A stretch of DNA of 64,000 nt from JADZAI01 sp046348585 (GTDB lineage Bacteria > Pseudomonadota > Alphaproteobacteria > Micropepsales > Micropepsaceae). Made by a program: the position numbers and the translations under genes. The stretch is taken from assembly GCA_046348585.1 (NCBI GenBank), contig JAXMDZ010000012.1, positions 1 through 64,000 on the forward strand. Direction: 5' to 3'. The notes beneath the pieces were generated by a model. It had not been told where the DNA came from, searched no databases, and saw only the letters and a list, made by a program, of their open reading frames with translations. Below, piece after piece: positions 41,511-49,146 of the stretch (position 1 is the stretch's first letter; each line of letters begins with the position of its first letter).

Positions 41511-42726
41511 GAACGACGGCCCGTCCGCCCTCTACATGACCGCCCAGGAGGCGGCCGCGACCCTCTCCGTCTCGCCGGCCACCATCTACGCCTATGTGAG
41601 CCGCGGCATGATCCGCTCCGAGGCCTCGTCCGACGGGCGCGCCAAACGCTACCGCGCCGACGACGTGCGCGCCCTGAAGGACCGCCGCGCGCCGCCCGAA
41701 GCCCGCCAGCCCATCGAGTCGGCGAGTCCCCTCGCCCTCGACTCGGCGATCTGCCTGATCGCCCCGGACGGTCCCTTCTATCGCGGCGCATCGGCGGTGG
41801 AGCTGTCGGCCAGGGCGAGCTTCGAGCATGTCGCGACGCTGCTCTGGGACAGCGCCGATGACGATCCCTTCGCGGCGCGCGGGCTGGAGACGTTGTGGGC
41901 GGCGCTCGCCGGTCCCGCCGCCGCGCTGGAGGGGCGGCCCTTCATCGACCGCGCTGCGGCGCTGATGGCGCTGGCGGCGAGCGGCGATCCGGCCTCGGTC
42001 AACGGCACGGTCGCGGGCGGCGCGGCGATCGGCGCGCGCGCGGTGCGGGTGCTCGCCGCCCTCGCCGCCGGACGCACGCCGTCGCGCGATCCCGTCCACC
42101 GCACGCTCGCCGAGGCCTGGGCGCCCGGCCATCGTCATGCCGCCGATCTCATCCGCCGCGCGCTGGTGCTGATCGCCGACCACGAACTCAACGCCTCGAC
42201 CTTCGCGGCCCGGGTCGCGGTTTCGACCGGCGCGTCGGTCTATGACGGCCTCGTCGCCGCGCTGGCGACGCTGAAGGGCCCGCGCCATGGCGGCGCTTCG
42301 GCCCGCGCCGCGCGCTTCGTCGCCCAGATCGACGCCGACGCGCCCGAACGCGCGATCAAGGATCTGCGCAGCGGCGGCGAGCGCCTGCCCGGATTCGGCC
42401 ATCCGCTCTACCGCGCCGCCGATCCGCGCGCCGTGGCGCTGCTGACGGCGCTGGGCGCGGCGGGCGCCGACCGGCGGCTGACCGAGGGCGTCGTGCGCGC
42501 CGCGCACGAGGTCGCGGGCGTCGATCCCAATATCGACTACGCCTTCGCGGTGCTGTCGCATCATCTCGGCCTGCCGCCGGAAACGGGCCTGACGCTCTTC
42601 GCCATCGGACGCACCGCCGGGTGGACCGCCCATGCGATCGAGCAGCGCGCGACCGGCCGCCTGATCCGCCCGCGCGCCCGCTACACCGGCCCCGCGCCGC
42701 GCGCCGCCTCCACAAACGCGCCATAA
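41500..42726 (+). CDS. Citrate synthase family protein fused to an N-terminal MerR/Xis-like HTH
   Basis: A 408-residue fusion. Residues about 12-60 form an excisionase/MerR-type helix-turn-helix (MTAQEAAATLSVSPATIYAY then RGMIRSEASSDGRAKRYRAD). The rest is a citrate synthase fold with His residues in IADHELNASTFAARV and LPGFGHPLYRAADPRA and the Asp in PNIDYAFAVLSHHLG. LKGPRHGGASARA is also kept. The start may be ATG 41509 (MNDGPS), which would leave the dyad upstream. It diverges from the other citrate synthase gene. It could be an enzyme, a metabolite-sensing regulator or both. Confidence 0.8.
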   Translation: MINMNDGPSALYMTAQEAAATLSVSPATIYAYVSRGMIRSEASSDGRAKRYRADDVRALKDRRAPPEARQPIESASPLALDSAICLIAPDGPFYRGASAVELSARASFEHVATLLWDSADDDPFAARGLETLWAALAGPAAALEGRPFIDRAAALMALAASGDPASVNGTVAGGAAIGARAVRVLAALAAGRTPSRDPVHRTLAEAWAPGHRHAADLIRRALVLIADHELNASTFAARVAVSTGASVYDGLVAALATLKGPRHGGASARAARFVAQIDADAPERAIKDLRSGGERLPGFGHPLYRAADPRAVALLTALGAAGADRRLTEGVVRAAHEVAGVDPNIDYAFAVLSHHLGLPPETGLTLFAIGRTAGWTAHAIEQRATGRLIRPRARYTGPAPRAASTNAP

Positions 42727-42747
42727 TACCGGGCGACAAGGACGCCC

Positions 42748-43890
42748 ATGCTCGGCCGGCTCGCCTTCTTTCTGCTGCTTGCGACGCTCGGCCTCGGTGC
42801 GGCGGCTCTGGCGTTCGACTGGCGCGTGACGCTGCCGTCGGCGCTGGCCGACGCGATCGGCTGGCGCGCGGGGATGAGCGACGAGGAGATCGTCGATGCC
42901 GATACGCGCTGGTATCTGACCGACGCCAGGGCGGCGCGTCTCGTCTCCGACGCGGTGGCGCGCGAGGATGCGGGCGACGCCACGCTCTATCTCGACATCG
43001 CGCGCAAGCTCGACATCCCGCTCGCGGGCGGACTTGAGGCCGCCGCGCTGGCGCTGGAAGCGCGCGAGGACAGCCTGGAGACGCAGTTCGCCGACTATCT
43101 CGCCGGCTTCGTCACCGGAGAGGGCGACACGCTCGCCGGGCTCGGCGGCGCGATCACCTCCGACCTCACGGTCTATGGCGACATCCGCGACATCGTCGTG
43201 GAGGGCGGCAAGATGATCGCCGGCGAGGAATATTCCGAACTCATCCTCGGCCTCTCCGCCGTCGGCCTCGCGGCGACCGTCGGCACGGTGGCGACCGGCG
43301 GCGGCGGCATCGTCGTCAAGGCCGGATTGTCGTTCGTCAAATTCGCCAAGCGCACCGGACACCTCACCGCCGCCTTCGCCGCGCGCCTTCTGCATCTTGC
43401 GGACGAGGCGGTCGACATGCCGGCCTTCAAGCGGGCGCTGCGCGAAATCAACCTCGCCGATCCCGTCGGCTCGTGGGCGGCGCTGACGAAATACGCCCGC
43501 ACCGTGAAGGGCGCGCGCATCTTCGACCTGCTCGGCAAGATGGAGGACATCCGCGCCGCCGTCGGCACGACCGAGGCGCTGCGCATCCTCAAGCGCGTCG
43601 AGACCGTGGAGGAGATCGACGACCTGCACGGCCTCGCCAAGGTCGCCGGCAAGCGCACGCGCGGCGTGATGGAGCTGACCGGCAAGTCCTCGCTGCGCGC
43701 GATCAAATACACCGCCAACGTGCTCCAGATCCTCGTCGAATATGTCTGGGCGCTCGTTCTCTGGATCGCCGGCCTGTTGGCGGCGATCGTCCTGCGCGTG
43801 ACGATCTCCGCCTGGCGTCTGGGCCGCGCGCTCTGGCGCGCCGTCCAGCGGCGGCGGGCGACGCGGCTTGCCGCCGCGGCGAGGTTGTGA
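42748..43890 (+). CDS. Membrane protein of unknown function with central Gly-rich hydrophobic hairpin
   Basis: A 380-residue protein. One N-terminal anchor (LAFFLLLATLGLGAAALAFD) is followed by a soluble region rich in acidic residues. A central stretch (ELILGLSAVGLAATVGTVAT then GGGGIVVKAGLSFVKFAKRT) looks like a hydrophobic hairpin. SDLTVYGDIRDIVVEGGKMI just before it is a distinctive motif. A C-terminal helix pair (VWALVLWIAGLLAAIVLRVT) ends in an Arg-rich tail. I believe related hypothetical proteins exist in other proteobacteria, but I know of no function. Confidence 0.7.
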   Translation: MLGRLAFFLLLATLGLGAAALAFDWRVTLPSALADAIGWRAGMSDEEIVDADTRWYLTDARAARLVSDAVAREDAGDATLYLDIARKLDIPLAGGLEAAALALEAREDSLETQFADYLAGFVTGEGDTLAGLGGAITSDLTVYGDIRDIVVEGGKMIAGEEYSELILGLSAVGLAATVGTVATGGGGIVVKAGLSFVKFAKRTGHLTAAFAARLLHLADEAVDMPAFKRALREINLADPVGSWAALTKYARTVKGARIFDLLGKMEDIRAAVGTTEALRILKRVETVEEIDDLHGLAKVAGKRTRGVMELTGKSSLRAIKYTANVLQILVEYVWALVLWIAGLLAAIVLRVTISAWRLGRALWRAVQRRRATRLAAAARL

Positions 43891-43935
43891 CACGCTCCGT
43901 GCCATAATAAGCCAAAGGGCACGGGGGGAACGGCG

Positions 43936-44571
43936 ATGACGGGTCTTTGGGTGTGGGGCGCGGCGCTCGCCGCCTATGCGCTCTTCCTCGCCTGGTACCA
44001 GAACTGGCGCGGCGCCATCGCCCCCGCCGAGGTGGACGGCCTCATCGGCGCGATCAAGGCCGCCAATCCCGAGGCCGGCGAGCGCAACGAGATGGGCGCG
44101 CTGCGCCGGTTCCTGGAAACCGACGACGGCCGCGAGTTCTTCATGCTGAACCTCGTCAAGCTCGCCGACGGCGAAGTGCCGGACCCCGCGACCGGCAAGC
44201 CCCGCACCGCCCGCGCGGTGATGGAGGGCTACACCAAGATGTTCCTGCCCGCGCTGCTGCGCAAAGGCGGCCACCCCGCCATCGCGGCGCGCAAGATCGG
44301 ACCCTATTTCGACGCCTGGGGCGTGCCGCCCGATCCCGGCTGGTCGATCGTCGGCTATATGCGCTACCGCAGCCGCCGCGACCTGGCGAAGCTTGTCGCC
44401 AATCCGCGCTTCGGCGGCGCGCACGATTTCAAGTTCGCGGCGATGCCGCAGACCTTCTCGTTCCCGACGCGGCCGATGATCATGACGCTGGCGAGCCCGC
44501 GCATCACTGTCGGCCTCGCGCTCGGCTGCCTCGCGGGCCTGACGCAGAACGCCATCGCCCTGCTCGCCTGA
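43936..44571 (+). CDS. Membrane-anchored protein of unknown function
   Basis: A 211-residue protein with an N-terminal membrane helix (GLWVWGAALAAYALFLAWYQ) and a second hydrophobic segment at the C-terminus (ITVGLALGCLAGLTQNAIAL). The domain between them includes FFMLNLVKLADGEV, AVMEGYTKMFLPALLRKGGH and GWSIVGYMRYRSRRDLAKLV. The phrase FMLNLVKLAD resembles the opening of dimeric ferredoxin-like (DUF1330-type) domains, so a small-ligand binding or monooxygenase-like role is conceivable. No function can be given. It starts 45 bases after the previous gene. Confidence 0.65.
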   Translation: MTGLWVWGAALAAYALFLAWYQNWRGAIAPAEVDGLIGAIKAANPEAGERNEMGALRRFLETDDGREFFMLNLVKLADGEVPDPATGKPRTARAVMEGYTKMFLPALLRKGGHPAIAARKIGPYFDAWGVPPDPGWSIVGYMRYRSRRDLAKLVANPRFGGAHDFKFAAMPQTFSFPTRPMIMTLASPRITVGLALGCLAGLTQNAIALLA

Positions 44572-44918
44572 GCGCCTCTTCATCATGGTTAAGCCGGCGT
44601 TAACCGCGCCGGCGCAGTCTTTGCGCATGGCGTCGCCGAACTGACGAAAAATCTTTGCGGCGGTGCAGCGTCCCTCGGCTAATTTCGAAGGACGAGTTGA
44701 TTCGGATCCATCGGGTCGGGTCCGAGCTTACGAGGGGAGACGCCCCAGGGTGACGGAACGCGCCGGCGGCCTTGCCGAGCTTCCATCCTACCGGTTCCCG
44801 GCCGACGGCCGTGCGGACCCTGGCGTCCTTCACCGCACCATCACCCCTTTCCGTCCGCGGCAGAGCATCGCCGCGCGCGGCTTGTTGCGTCTGTTCTCAC
44901 CCATGAAAGGACGACACG
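44572..44918. other. Long intergenic region upstream of phoH
   Basis: About 347 bases without a convincing gene. A hairpin at 44593-44613 (gccggcg, loop ttaaccg, cgccggc) may end the previous transcript. Further on, a 10-base pairing with a two-base bulge links 44739-44750 to 44818-44827 and encloses smaller G+C hairpins (for example around 44789-44802). This could be a structured 5' leader of phoH. A 92-codon frame across 44663-44941 runs into phoH and has no supporting features. Confidence 0.45.
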
Positions 44919-45674
44919 ATGGCGAAGCGGGCAACGCGTGAAAAGACGCGGAGCTATGAAGACCGGTCCAAGTCCAAGGTCAGGGCGCTGTTTCCCGAAA
45001 AGCCCGCCTGGTCCCCGCTCGATCGCGAAGGCACGGAAGCCCGCGACAAATCCTATGTCCGCAACATCCGCCCGTGCAGCGACAACCAGCGCCTGCTGCT
45101 GGAGGCCATCGACAAGAAGAACGTCGTCGTGGCGCTCGGTCCGGCCGGCACCGGCAAGACCTATCTGGCCATCGCCAAGGCGGTGGAGGCGTTCGAGGCG
45201 GGCCGCATCGGCCGCATCATCCTGACCCGTCCGGCGGTCGAGGCGGGCGAGAATCTCGGCTTCCTGCCCGGCGCGCTGGAGGACAAGCTCGCGCCCTATC
45301 TGCGCCCGCTCTACGACGCGCTCTCCGACCGCCTCGGGGCCAAGCGGCTGAAGCAGCTTCTCTCCGACGGCTCCATCGAGATCGCGCCCATCGCCTATAT
45401 GCGCGGCCGCACGCTCAACAACGCCTTCATCGTCATCGACGAGGTGCAGAACTGCACCTACGGCCAGATCAAGATGATGCTGACCCGGCTCGGCTGGCAC
45501 TCGACCATGGTGCTGACCGGCGATCCCGATCAGAGCGACCTGCTGCCGGGCCTTTCGGGCCTCGCCACGGTCGGCGAGAAGCTCTCGACGCTGGAAGATG
45601 TCGGCGTCATCCGCCTCGGCGACCGCGACATCGTCCGCCACCCGCTGGTCGCGGGGATGCTGACCGTCCTCTGA
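44919..45674 (+). CDS. phoH: PhoH-family ATPase
   Basis: A 251-residue P-loop protein. The Walker A motif is ALGPAGTGKTYLAIAKA, Walker B is AFIVIDEVQNCTY, and TRPAVEAGENLGFLPGALED and LTGDPDQSDL are the other PhoH signatures. A short basic N-terminal stretch (KRATREKTRSYEDRSKSKVR) replaces the longer domain of the KH-linked YbeZ group. Members are thought to be ATP-dependent RNA helicases or linked to ribosome metabolism. The start has gaaagga at good spacing. It has a terminator directly downstream. Confidence 0.92.
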   Translation: MAKRATREKTRSYEDRSKSKVRALFPEKPAWSPLDREGTEARDKSYVRNIRPCSDNQRLLLEAIDKKNVVVALGPAGTGKTYLAIAKAVEAFEAGRIGRIILTRPAVEAGENLGFLPGALEDKLAPYLRPLYDALSDRLGAKRLKQLLSDGSIEIAPIAYMRGRTLNNAFIVIDEVQNCTYGQIKMMLTRLGWHSTMVLTGDPDQSDLLPGLSGLATVGEKLSTLEDVGVIRLGDRDIVRHPLVAGMLTVL

Positions 45675-45698
45675 CCGCCCTCTGTCGCCGCAAATGGA

Positions 45699-45724
45699 AA
45701 CGGGCAGCCGCAGGGCTGCCCGTT
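45699..45724 (+). terminator. Terminator hairpin after phoH
   Basis: A perfect 11-base stem (aacgggcagcc, loop gcag, ggctgcccgtt) begins 25 bases after the phoH stop. It is followed by cgcttt, so the T-tract is poor. Position between phoH and the Crp promoter supports termination. Confidence 0.65.
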
Positions 45725-45788
45725 CGCTTTGGTGCGCCCCGGCTTCGTGGCCGATCTTGGGCGGCGGACGGCAACCAGAGCGGGAAAT

Positions 45789-45804
45789 TGTGCGCTGGCG
45801 CACA
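45789..45804. promoter_or_regulatory. Crp-like dyad 1 (tgtgc-N6-gcaca)
   Basis: The two 5-base arms are perfect complements with the 6-base spacing of Crp sites; the fifth position is C/G rather than A/T. The centre is about 113 bases before the Crp-type gene start. Confidence 0.5.
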
Positions 45805-45817
45805 TCTTGACCATGAT

Positions 45818-45833
45818 TGTGATATGGGTCACA
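45818..45833. promoter_or_regulatory. Crp dyad 2, exact consensus (tgtga-N6-tcaca)
   Basis: The sequence tgtgatatgggtcaca matches the Escherichia coli CRP consensus half-sites exactly. The protein encoded downstream has the same recognition-helix residues (RETVAR), so binding is plausible. The centre is about 84 bases before its start codon. Confidence 0.7.
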
Positions 45834-45871
45834 TTAATTTCCGGACGATTCAGGCTTTCTCCTCCTGCGAC

Positions 45872-45887
45872 TGTGATTTGGCTCACG
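45872..45887. promoter_or_regulatory. Crp-like dyad 3 (tgtga-N6-tcacg)
   Basis: One mismatch to the consensus half-sites. It lies only 23 bases before the start codon, just ahead of the ribosome site (gagggga), where bound protein would block transcription or initiation. It fits negative autoregulation. Confidence 0.55.
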
Positions 45888-45909
45888 GTCGAGGGGAGAG
45901 GGCGGACAC

Positions 45910-46692
45910 ATGCTGGATTCGAACACGATGGCGCGGCACGAGGCGGACCACACCGATCACGTCGCCTATGACACCTCGCACAGCCACGAGGGCCGGGCGG
46001 CGCTGGCCGAGTTCCCGCTGTTCCGCGGCGCCGCCGCGGCGACCCACGACATGATCTTCCGGCACGCCAATCTGCGCCGCTGCAATGCGGACGAGGAAAT
46101 CCTCAGCCGCGACGAGCAGGCGGGCGACGTCTATTTCGTCCTCAAGGGCGAGGTGCGGATCGTCAACTACTCGGCCTCGGGCCGCGAGGTCGCCTACGCG
46201 ATCGTCCCGGCCGGCGGCTATTTCGGCGAATTGTCAGCGATCGACGGCCGCCCCCGCTCGGCCAACGTGCTGGCGGTGGACGACTGCCTGCTGGCGACGC
46301 TGACGCCGGGCGCCTTCAAGGACGTGCTCGCCTCCGATCCGGCCATCGCGGCGCGGGTGATGGAGAAGCTGGTGCGGATCATCCGCTCGGCCGACGACCG
46401 CATCCTCGATCTGGCGACGCTGTCGGCCTATCAGCGCGTCTATGTCGAGCTGCTGCGGATGAAGAAGCCCGATCCGGTGCGCCCCAATTCGTGGCTGATC
46501 TATCCGCTGCCGACCCAGGCGCAGATCGCGGCGCTCGCCTCGACGACGCGCGAGACGGTCGCCCGCGTGCTCTCGCAGCTCAACCACGACCACATCGCCG
46601 AGCGCAAATCGAAGACGCTCTATATCCGCGAACTGGCCAAGCTCCAGGCGCTCGCCGCCAAGAGCCAGCCCGAATCCGGCAAGCCGAACTGA
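45910..46692 (+). CDS. Crp/Fnr-family transcriptional regulator, CRP-like
   Basis: A 260-residue regulator. The cyclic-nucleotide pocket reads GGYFGELSAIDGRPRSANVL, close to the G-E-L and R-S-A residues that hold cAMP in CRP. The HTH is AQIAALASTTRETVARVLSQ, and R-E-T-x-x-R equals the DNA-reading residues of E. coli CRP. There is no N-terminal Cys cluster, so it is not an FNR oxygen sensor. A His-rich N-terminal extension (HEADHTDHVAYDTSHSH) is unusual. Three Crp-like dyads precede it. A strong terminator follows. Confidence 0.9.
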   Translation: MLDSNTMARHEADHTDHVAYDTSHSHEGRAALAEFPLFRGAAAATHDMIFRHANLRRCNADEEILSRDEQAGDVYFVLKGEVRIVNYSASGREVAYAIVPAGGYFGELSAIDGRPRSANVLAVDDCLLATLTPGAFKDVLASDPAIAARVMEKLVRIIRSADDRILDLATLSAYQRVYVELLRMKKPDPVRPNSWLIYPLPTQAQIAALASTTRETVARVLSQLNHDHIAERKSKTLYIRELAKLQALAAKSQPESGKPN

Positions 46693-46717
46693 CGCCCCCC
46701 GCTCGTCGGCTTTGCTG

Positions 46718-46756
46718 ATCCCCGGCGCATTCCCCCATGCGCCGGGGATTTCTTTT
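46718..46756 (+). terminator. Rho-independent terminator of the Crp-type gene
   Basis: A perfect 13-base stem (atccccggcgcat and atgcgccggggat) with loop tccccc, followed by ttctttt. It lies 26 bases after the stop. Stem length and T-tract make this the clearest terminator in the window. Confidence 0.9.
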
Positions 46757-46803
46757 GTGCCGCGTGTTCACAGGGCGGCGCGCGATGCCTTAAGACTCGC
46801 GCC

Positions 46804-47856
46804 ATGACCCTCGCCCCCTTCCCCGCCCAGCCCACCGAAACGCCCTGGCCCGAACGCGACTGGCCGCGCGGCGAGCTGCCGGCCTCTGCCGACGCCGCCC
46901 GCCTGACCGCCTTGCTCGACAAGGCCTTCGACCCCGCCGCGCACGACGCGATGGGCGAAACCCACGCCTTCCTCGCCGTCCAGCGCGGGCGCATCGTCGC
47001 CGAACGCTATGCCGGGGGCGAACATACCGCCGCCTCGACCTATCCCTCCTGGTCGATGGCCAAGAGCATCACGCAATTGCTGATCGGCTTCCTCGCCGCC
47101 GAGGGCGCGATCGACGTCGCCGCGCCGCTCGCCGCGCCCGAATGGCGGGGCGCGGGCGACCCGCGCGCGAAACTCACCTGGACGCAGCTCCTGCACATGT
47201 CGAGCGGCCTCGAATTCCGCGAGGACTACGTGGACGGCTCGATCAGCGACACGCTGGAAATGCTGTTCGCGGGCGGCAAGGACGACGTGGCCGCCTATGC
47301 CGCGAACAAACCGCTCGCCCACTGGCCGGACACCGTCTTCAACTACGCCAGCGGCACCAGCAACATCCTCGCCCGCGCGCTGGGTCAGGTCGTCGGCGGC
47401 GGCGCGGCGGGAATGCGCGCCTTCATGGAGAAGCGCCTCTTCGGCCCGCTTGGCGTCCAGCACGCCGTTCCCAAGTTCGACGCGGCGGGCACTTTCATCG
47501 GCTCGTCCTATTGCTTCATGCGGGCCGAGGATTTCGCCCGCATCGGCCTCCTGGCGCTGCGCGGCGGCGTCTGGAACGGCGCCCGGCTGCTGCCCGAAAG
47601 CTGGATCGACTTCGCCCGCACGCCCGGCCCGGCGCAGCCGGACGACGGGCGCGGCTATGGCGCGCATTGGTGGCTGGAGATGTTCTCGCCCGGCGGCTTC
47701 TCGATGAACGGCTATGCCGGGCAATGGGTCGCCTGCTGTCCGCACCGCGATCTCGTCGTCGTGCGCCACGGCAATTCGGTGAACGCGGCCGAGGCGCTGC
47801 GTCAGGACGCGGCGCGCGACTGGCTGATCGAGGCGGTCGCCTGCTTCGGCGCGTGA
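46804..47856 (+). CDS. Serine hydrolase, beta-lactamase/penicillin-binding type
   Basis: A 350-residue protein of the class C beta-lactamase-like superfamily. The catalytic Ser-x-x-Lys is in YPSWSMAKSITQLLIGFL (about residue 84), the second motif lies in FNYASGTSNILARALG (Tyr-x-Ser rather than Tyr-x-Asn), and VVRHGNSVNAAE near the end replaces Lys-Thr-Gly. The overall arrangement resembles esterases and 6-aminohexanoate-dimer hydrolase-like proteins. No signal peptide, so probably cytoplasmic. Substrate unknown; antibiotic hydrolysis is not indicated. Confidence 0.85.
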   Translation: MTLAPFPAQPTETPWPERDWPRGELPASADAARLTALLDKAFDPAAHDAMGETHAFLAVQRGRIVAERYAGGEHTAASTYPSWSMAKSITQLLIGFLAAEGAIDVAAPLAAPEWRGAGDPRAKLTWTQLLHMSSGLEFREDYVDGSISDTLEMLFAGGKDDVAAYAANKPLAHWPDTVFNYASGTSNILARALGQVVGGGAAGMRAFMEKRLFGPLGVQHAVPKFDAAGTFIGSSYCFMRAEDFARIGLLALRGGVWNGARLLPESWIDFARTPGPAQPDDGRGYGAHWWLEMFSPGGFSMNGYAGQWVACCPHRDLVVVRHGNSVNAAEALRQDAARDWLIEAVACFGA

Positions 47857-47873
47857 GGCGGCTCAGGCCGCCT
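47856..47873. terminator. Stem-loop between convergent genes
   Basis: A perfect 7-base stem (aggcggc, loop tcag, gccgcct) overlaps the stop codons of the serine hydrolase and the histidine phosphatase. It could serve both directions; no long T-tract is present. Confidence 0.45.
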
Positions 47874-48519
47874 TCGCCTTGGAACGGCCCCGGATGCGCG
47901 CCCCCAGACGGCTGATGCGGCTCGGCTTCTTCGGCGCCGGCGCGGTGTGGCCCGCCGTGTCGCGCTCATAGACGACGGTGTTCCAGAAGCGCGCGCGGTG
48001 CGCGCCCGACACTTTGCGCCAGCCGCGCAGGCCGAGCGTCCGCCCCAATATGGCGTTGAAATAGCCGTGCGCGACCAGCACCGCGATGCCGTCGCGCTCC
48101 GCCGCCCCGGCCAGCATGTCGGCGGCCTTGCGCGCCCGGTGCTTCGACTGGCCGTAGCTCTCGATGCCCGGCTTGAAGCCGCCATGCCAGGCGACGCGCG
48201 CCACCACCGCCCAGGCGGGGGCCTTCATCCGCAGCGCCGGCAGCTTGGGCGAGGCGAGCGGGGATTCGGTGAAGAGCGGCGTCGAGATCAGCTCGGCCGC
48301 CGGCAGCAGCGTGCGGGCGCTGTCGATCGAACGCTGCAATTCGCTGGCGAAGACGCGCTTCGCGCCCGCGACCAGCGCGACCAGCTCGTCGGGCGGCGCG
48401 CTGCCCTGTTCGAGCCCCGCCGCCTGATAGTCGTCGATATAGCGCGCGAAGGCGGCGTGGCCGATCCAGCGGCTTCGGCCCATCGCGGGACGGCCGTGAC
48501 GGATAAGGACGATTCTCAT
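47863..48519 (-). CDS. Histidine phosphatase family protein
   Basis: A 218-residue protein of the phosphoglycerate mutase-like superfamily. The phospho-His motif is IVLIRHGRPAMG near the N-terminus, and the second His is in AVLVAHGYFNAILG. KRVFASELQRSIDSARTLLP carries the second Arg. It could act on a phosphosugar or phosphoprotein (SixA-like). The C-terminus is basic (RISRLGARIRGRSKAKAA). The start at 48519 (MRIVLIRHG) is chosen because the motif begins there; 48531 is possible. Confidence 0.82.
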   Translation of the reverse strand: MRIVLIRHGRPAMGRSRWIGHAAFARYIDDYQAAGLEQGSAPPDELVALVAGAKRVFASELQRSIDSARTLLPAAELISTPLFTESPLASPKLPALRMKAPAWAVVARVAWHGGFKPGIESYGQSKHRARKAADMLAGAAERDGIAVLVAHGYFNAILGRTLGLRGWRKVSGAHRARFWNTVVYERDTAGHTAPAPKKPSRISRLGARIRGRSKAKAA

Positions 48520-48596
48520 CGCCCGCACCATACTGACGCGCGCCGCCGACGCCAGCCCGCCGCGCGGGCAGGCCGGGCCGGTTCAGGCGGAAGCGA

Positions 48597-49010
48597 TCAA
48601 TCCGGCCCGCCGTCCGGGCCGCCGCCGTGATGGCCGCGCCCGTGGCCGAACTTCTCGCGGATCGCCTCGCGCTCGGCCTTGGTGATCTTGCCGTCGCCGT
48701 CGGCGTCGGCCCGCTTGAAGCGCGCCTCGGCCATCGCGGCGAGTTCGGCGGCGGTGATCTTGCCGTCGCCGTCGGCGTCCGGGCGGTCGAACAGGCGCGG
48801 CGTCTCGTCGGGGGTGAGGACGCCGTCGCCGTTCTTGTCCATGACCTTCAGCCGCTCGGCCGATGCGGCGCGCGCCGCATCGAGGGTGAGGTTGCCGTCC
48901 GCGTCGAGTTCGGGACGGCCGGGGCCGCGGCCCTCGCCATGCTCGTGCGCGACGGCCACCGCCGGCACCGCAATCAGAACGGCCGCCAGGGCCCAGTAGC
49001 GAATTTTCAT
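48597..49010 (-). CDS. Exported EF-hand calcium-binding protein
   Basis: A 137-residue protein with a signal peptide (YWALAAVLIAVPAVAVAHEH). The mature part holds one degenerate loop (DADGNLTLDAAR) and three good EF-hand loops: DKNGDGVLTPDE, DADGDGKITAAE and DADGDGKITKAE. The tail is His/Gly-rich (GHGRGHHGGGPDGGPD), which could bind other metals. It probably buffers calcium or binds a partner in the periplasm. It is divergent from the SDR at 49147. Confidence 0.85.
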   Translation of the reverse strand: MKIRYWALAAVLIAVPAVAVAHEHGEGRGPGRPELDADGNLTLDAARAASAERLKVMDKNGDGVLTPDETPRLFDRPDADGDGKITAAELAAMAEARFKRADADGDGKITKAEREAIREKFGHGRGHHGGGPDGGPD

Positions 49011-49146
49011 CGTATTCTCCTTGGGGTCTCAAGCCCGCATCGTGACCTTCAAACGCGGGGCGGCGGAAACTCCGTCGCCGCCGCTTGACGCCCCGCGCCG
49101 GCGGCGGTCTCACTCAGGCCGGAAAATCATTCAGGGAGTGCGACCC

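Noticed and set aside
41485..44628. A minus-strand open frame of over 1000 codons across several genes
   Set aside because: It is antisense to three well-supported plus-strand genes, its product is dominated by Arg, Gly, Asp and His as expected for a high-G+C shadow, and no domain is visible.
44663..44941. A 92-codon frame running into the phoH start
   Set aside because: It overlaps the phoH ribosome site and first codons, has no recognisable motif and an Arg/Pro-rich shadow-like composition.
45910..46692. FNR-type oxygen sensor
   Set aside because: There is no N-terminal cluster of Cys residues; the pocket and recognition helix match CRP.
46804..47856. True beta-lactamase (resistance gene)
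   Set aside because: The second and third active-site motifs differ from AmpC-type enzymes and there is no signal peptide; a general serine hydrolase is the safer call.
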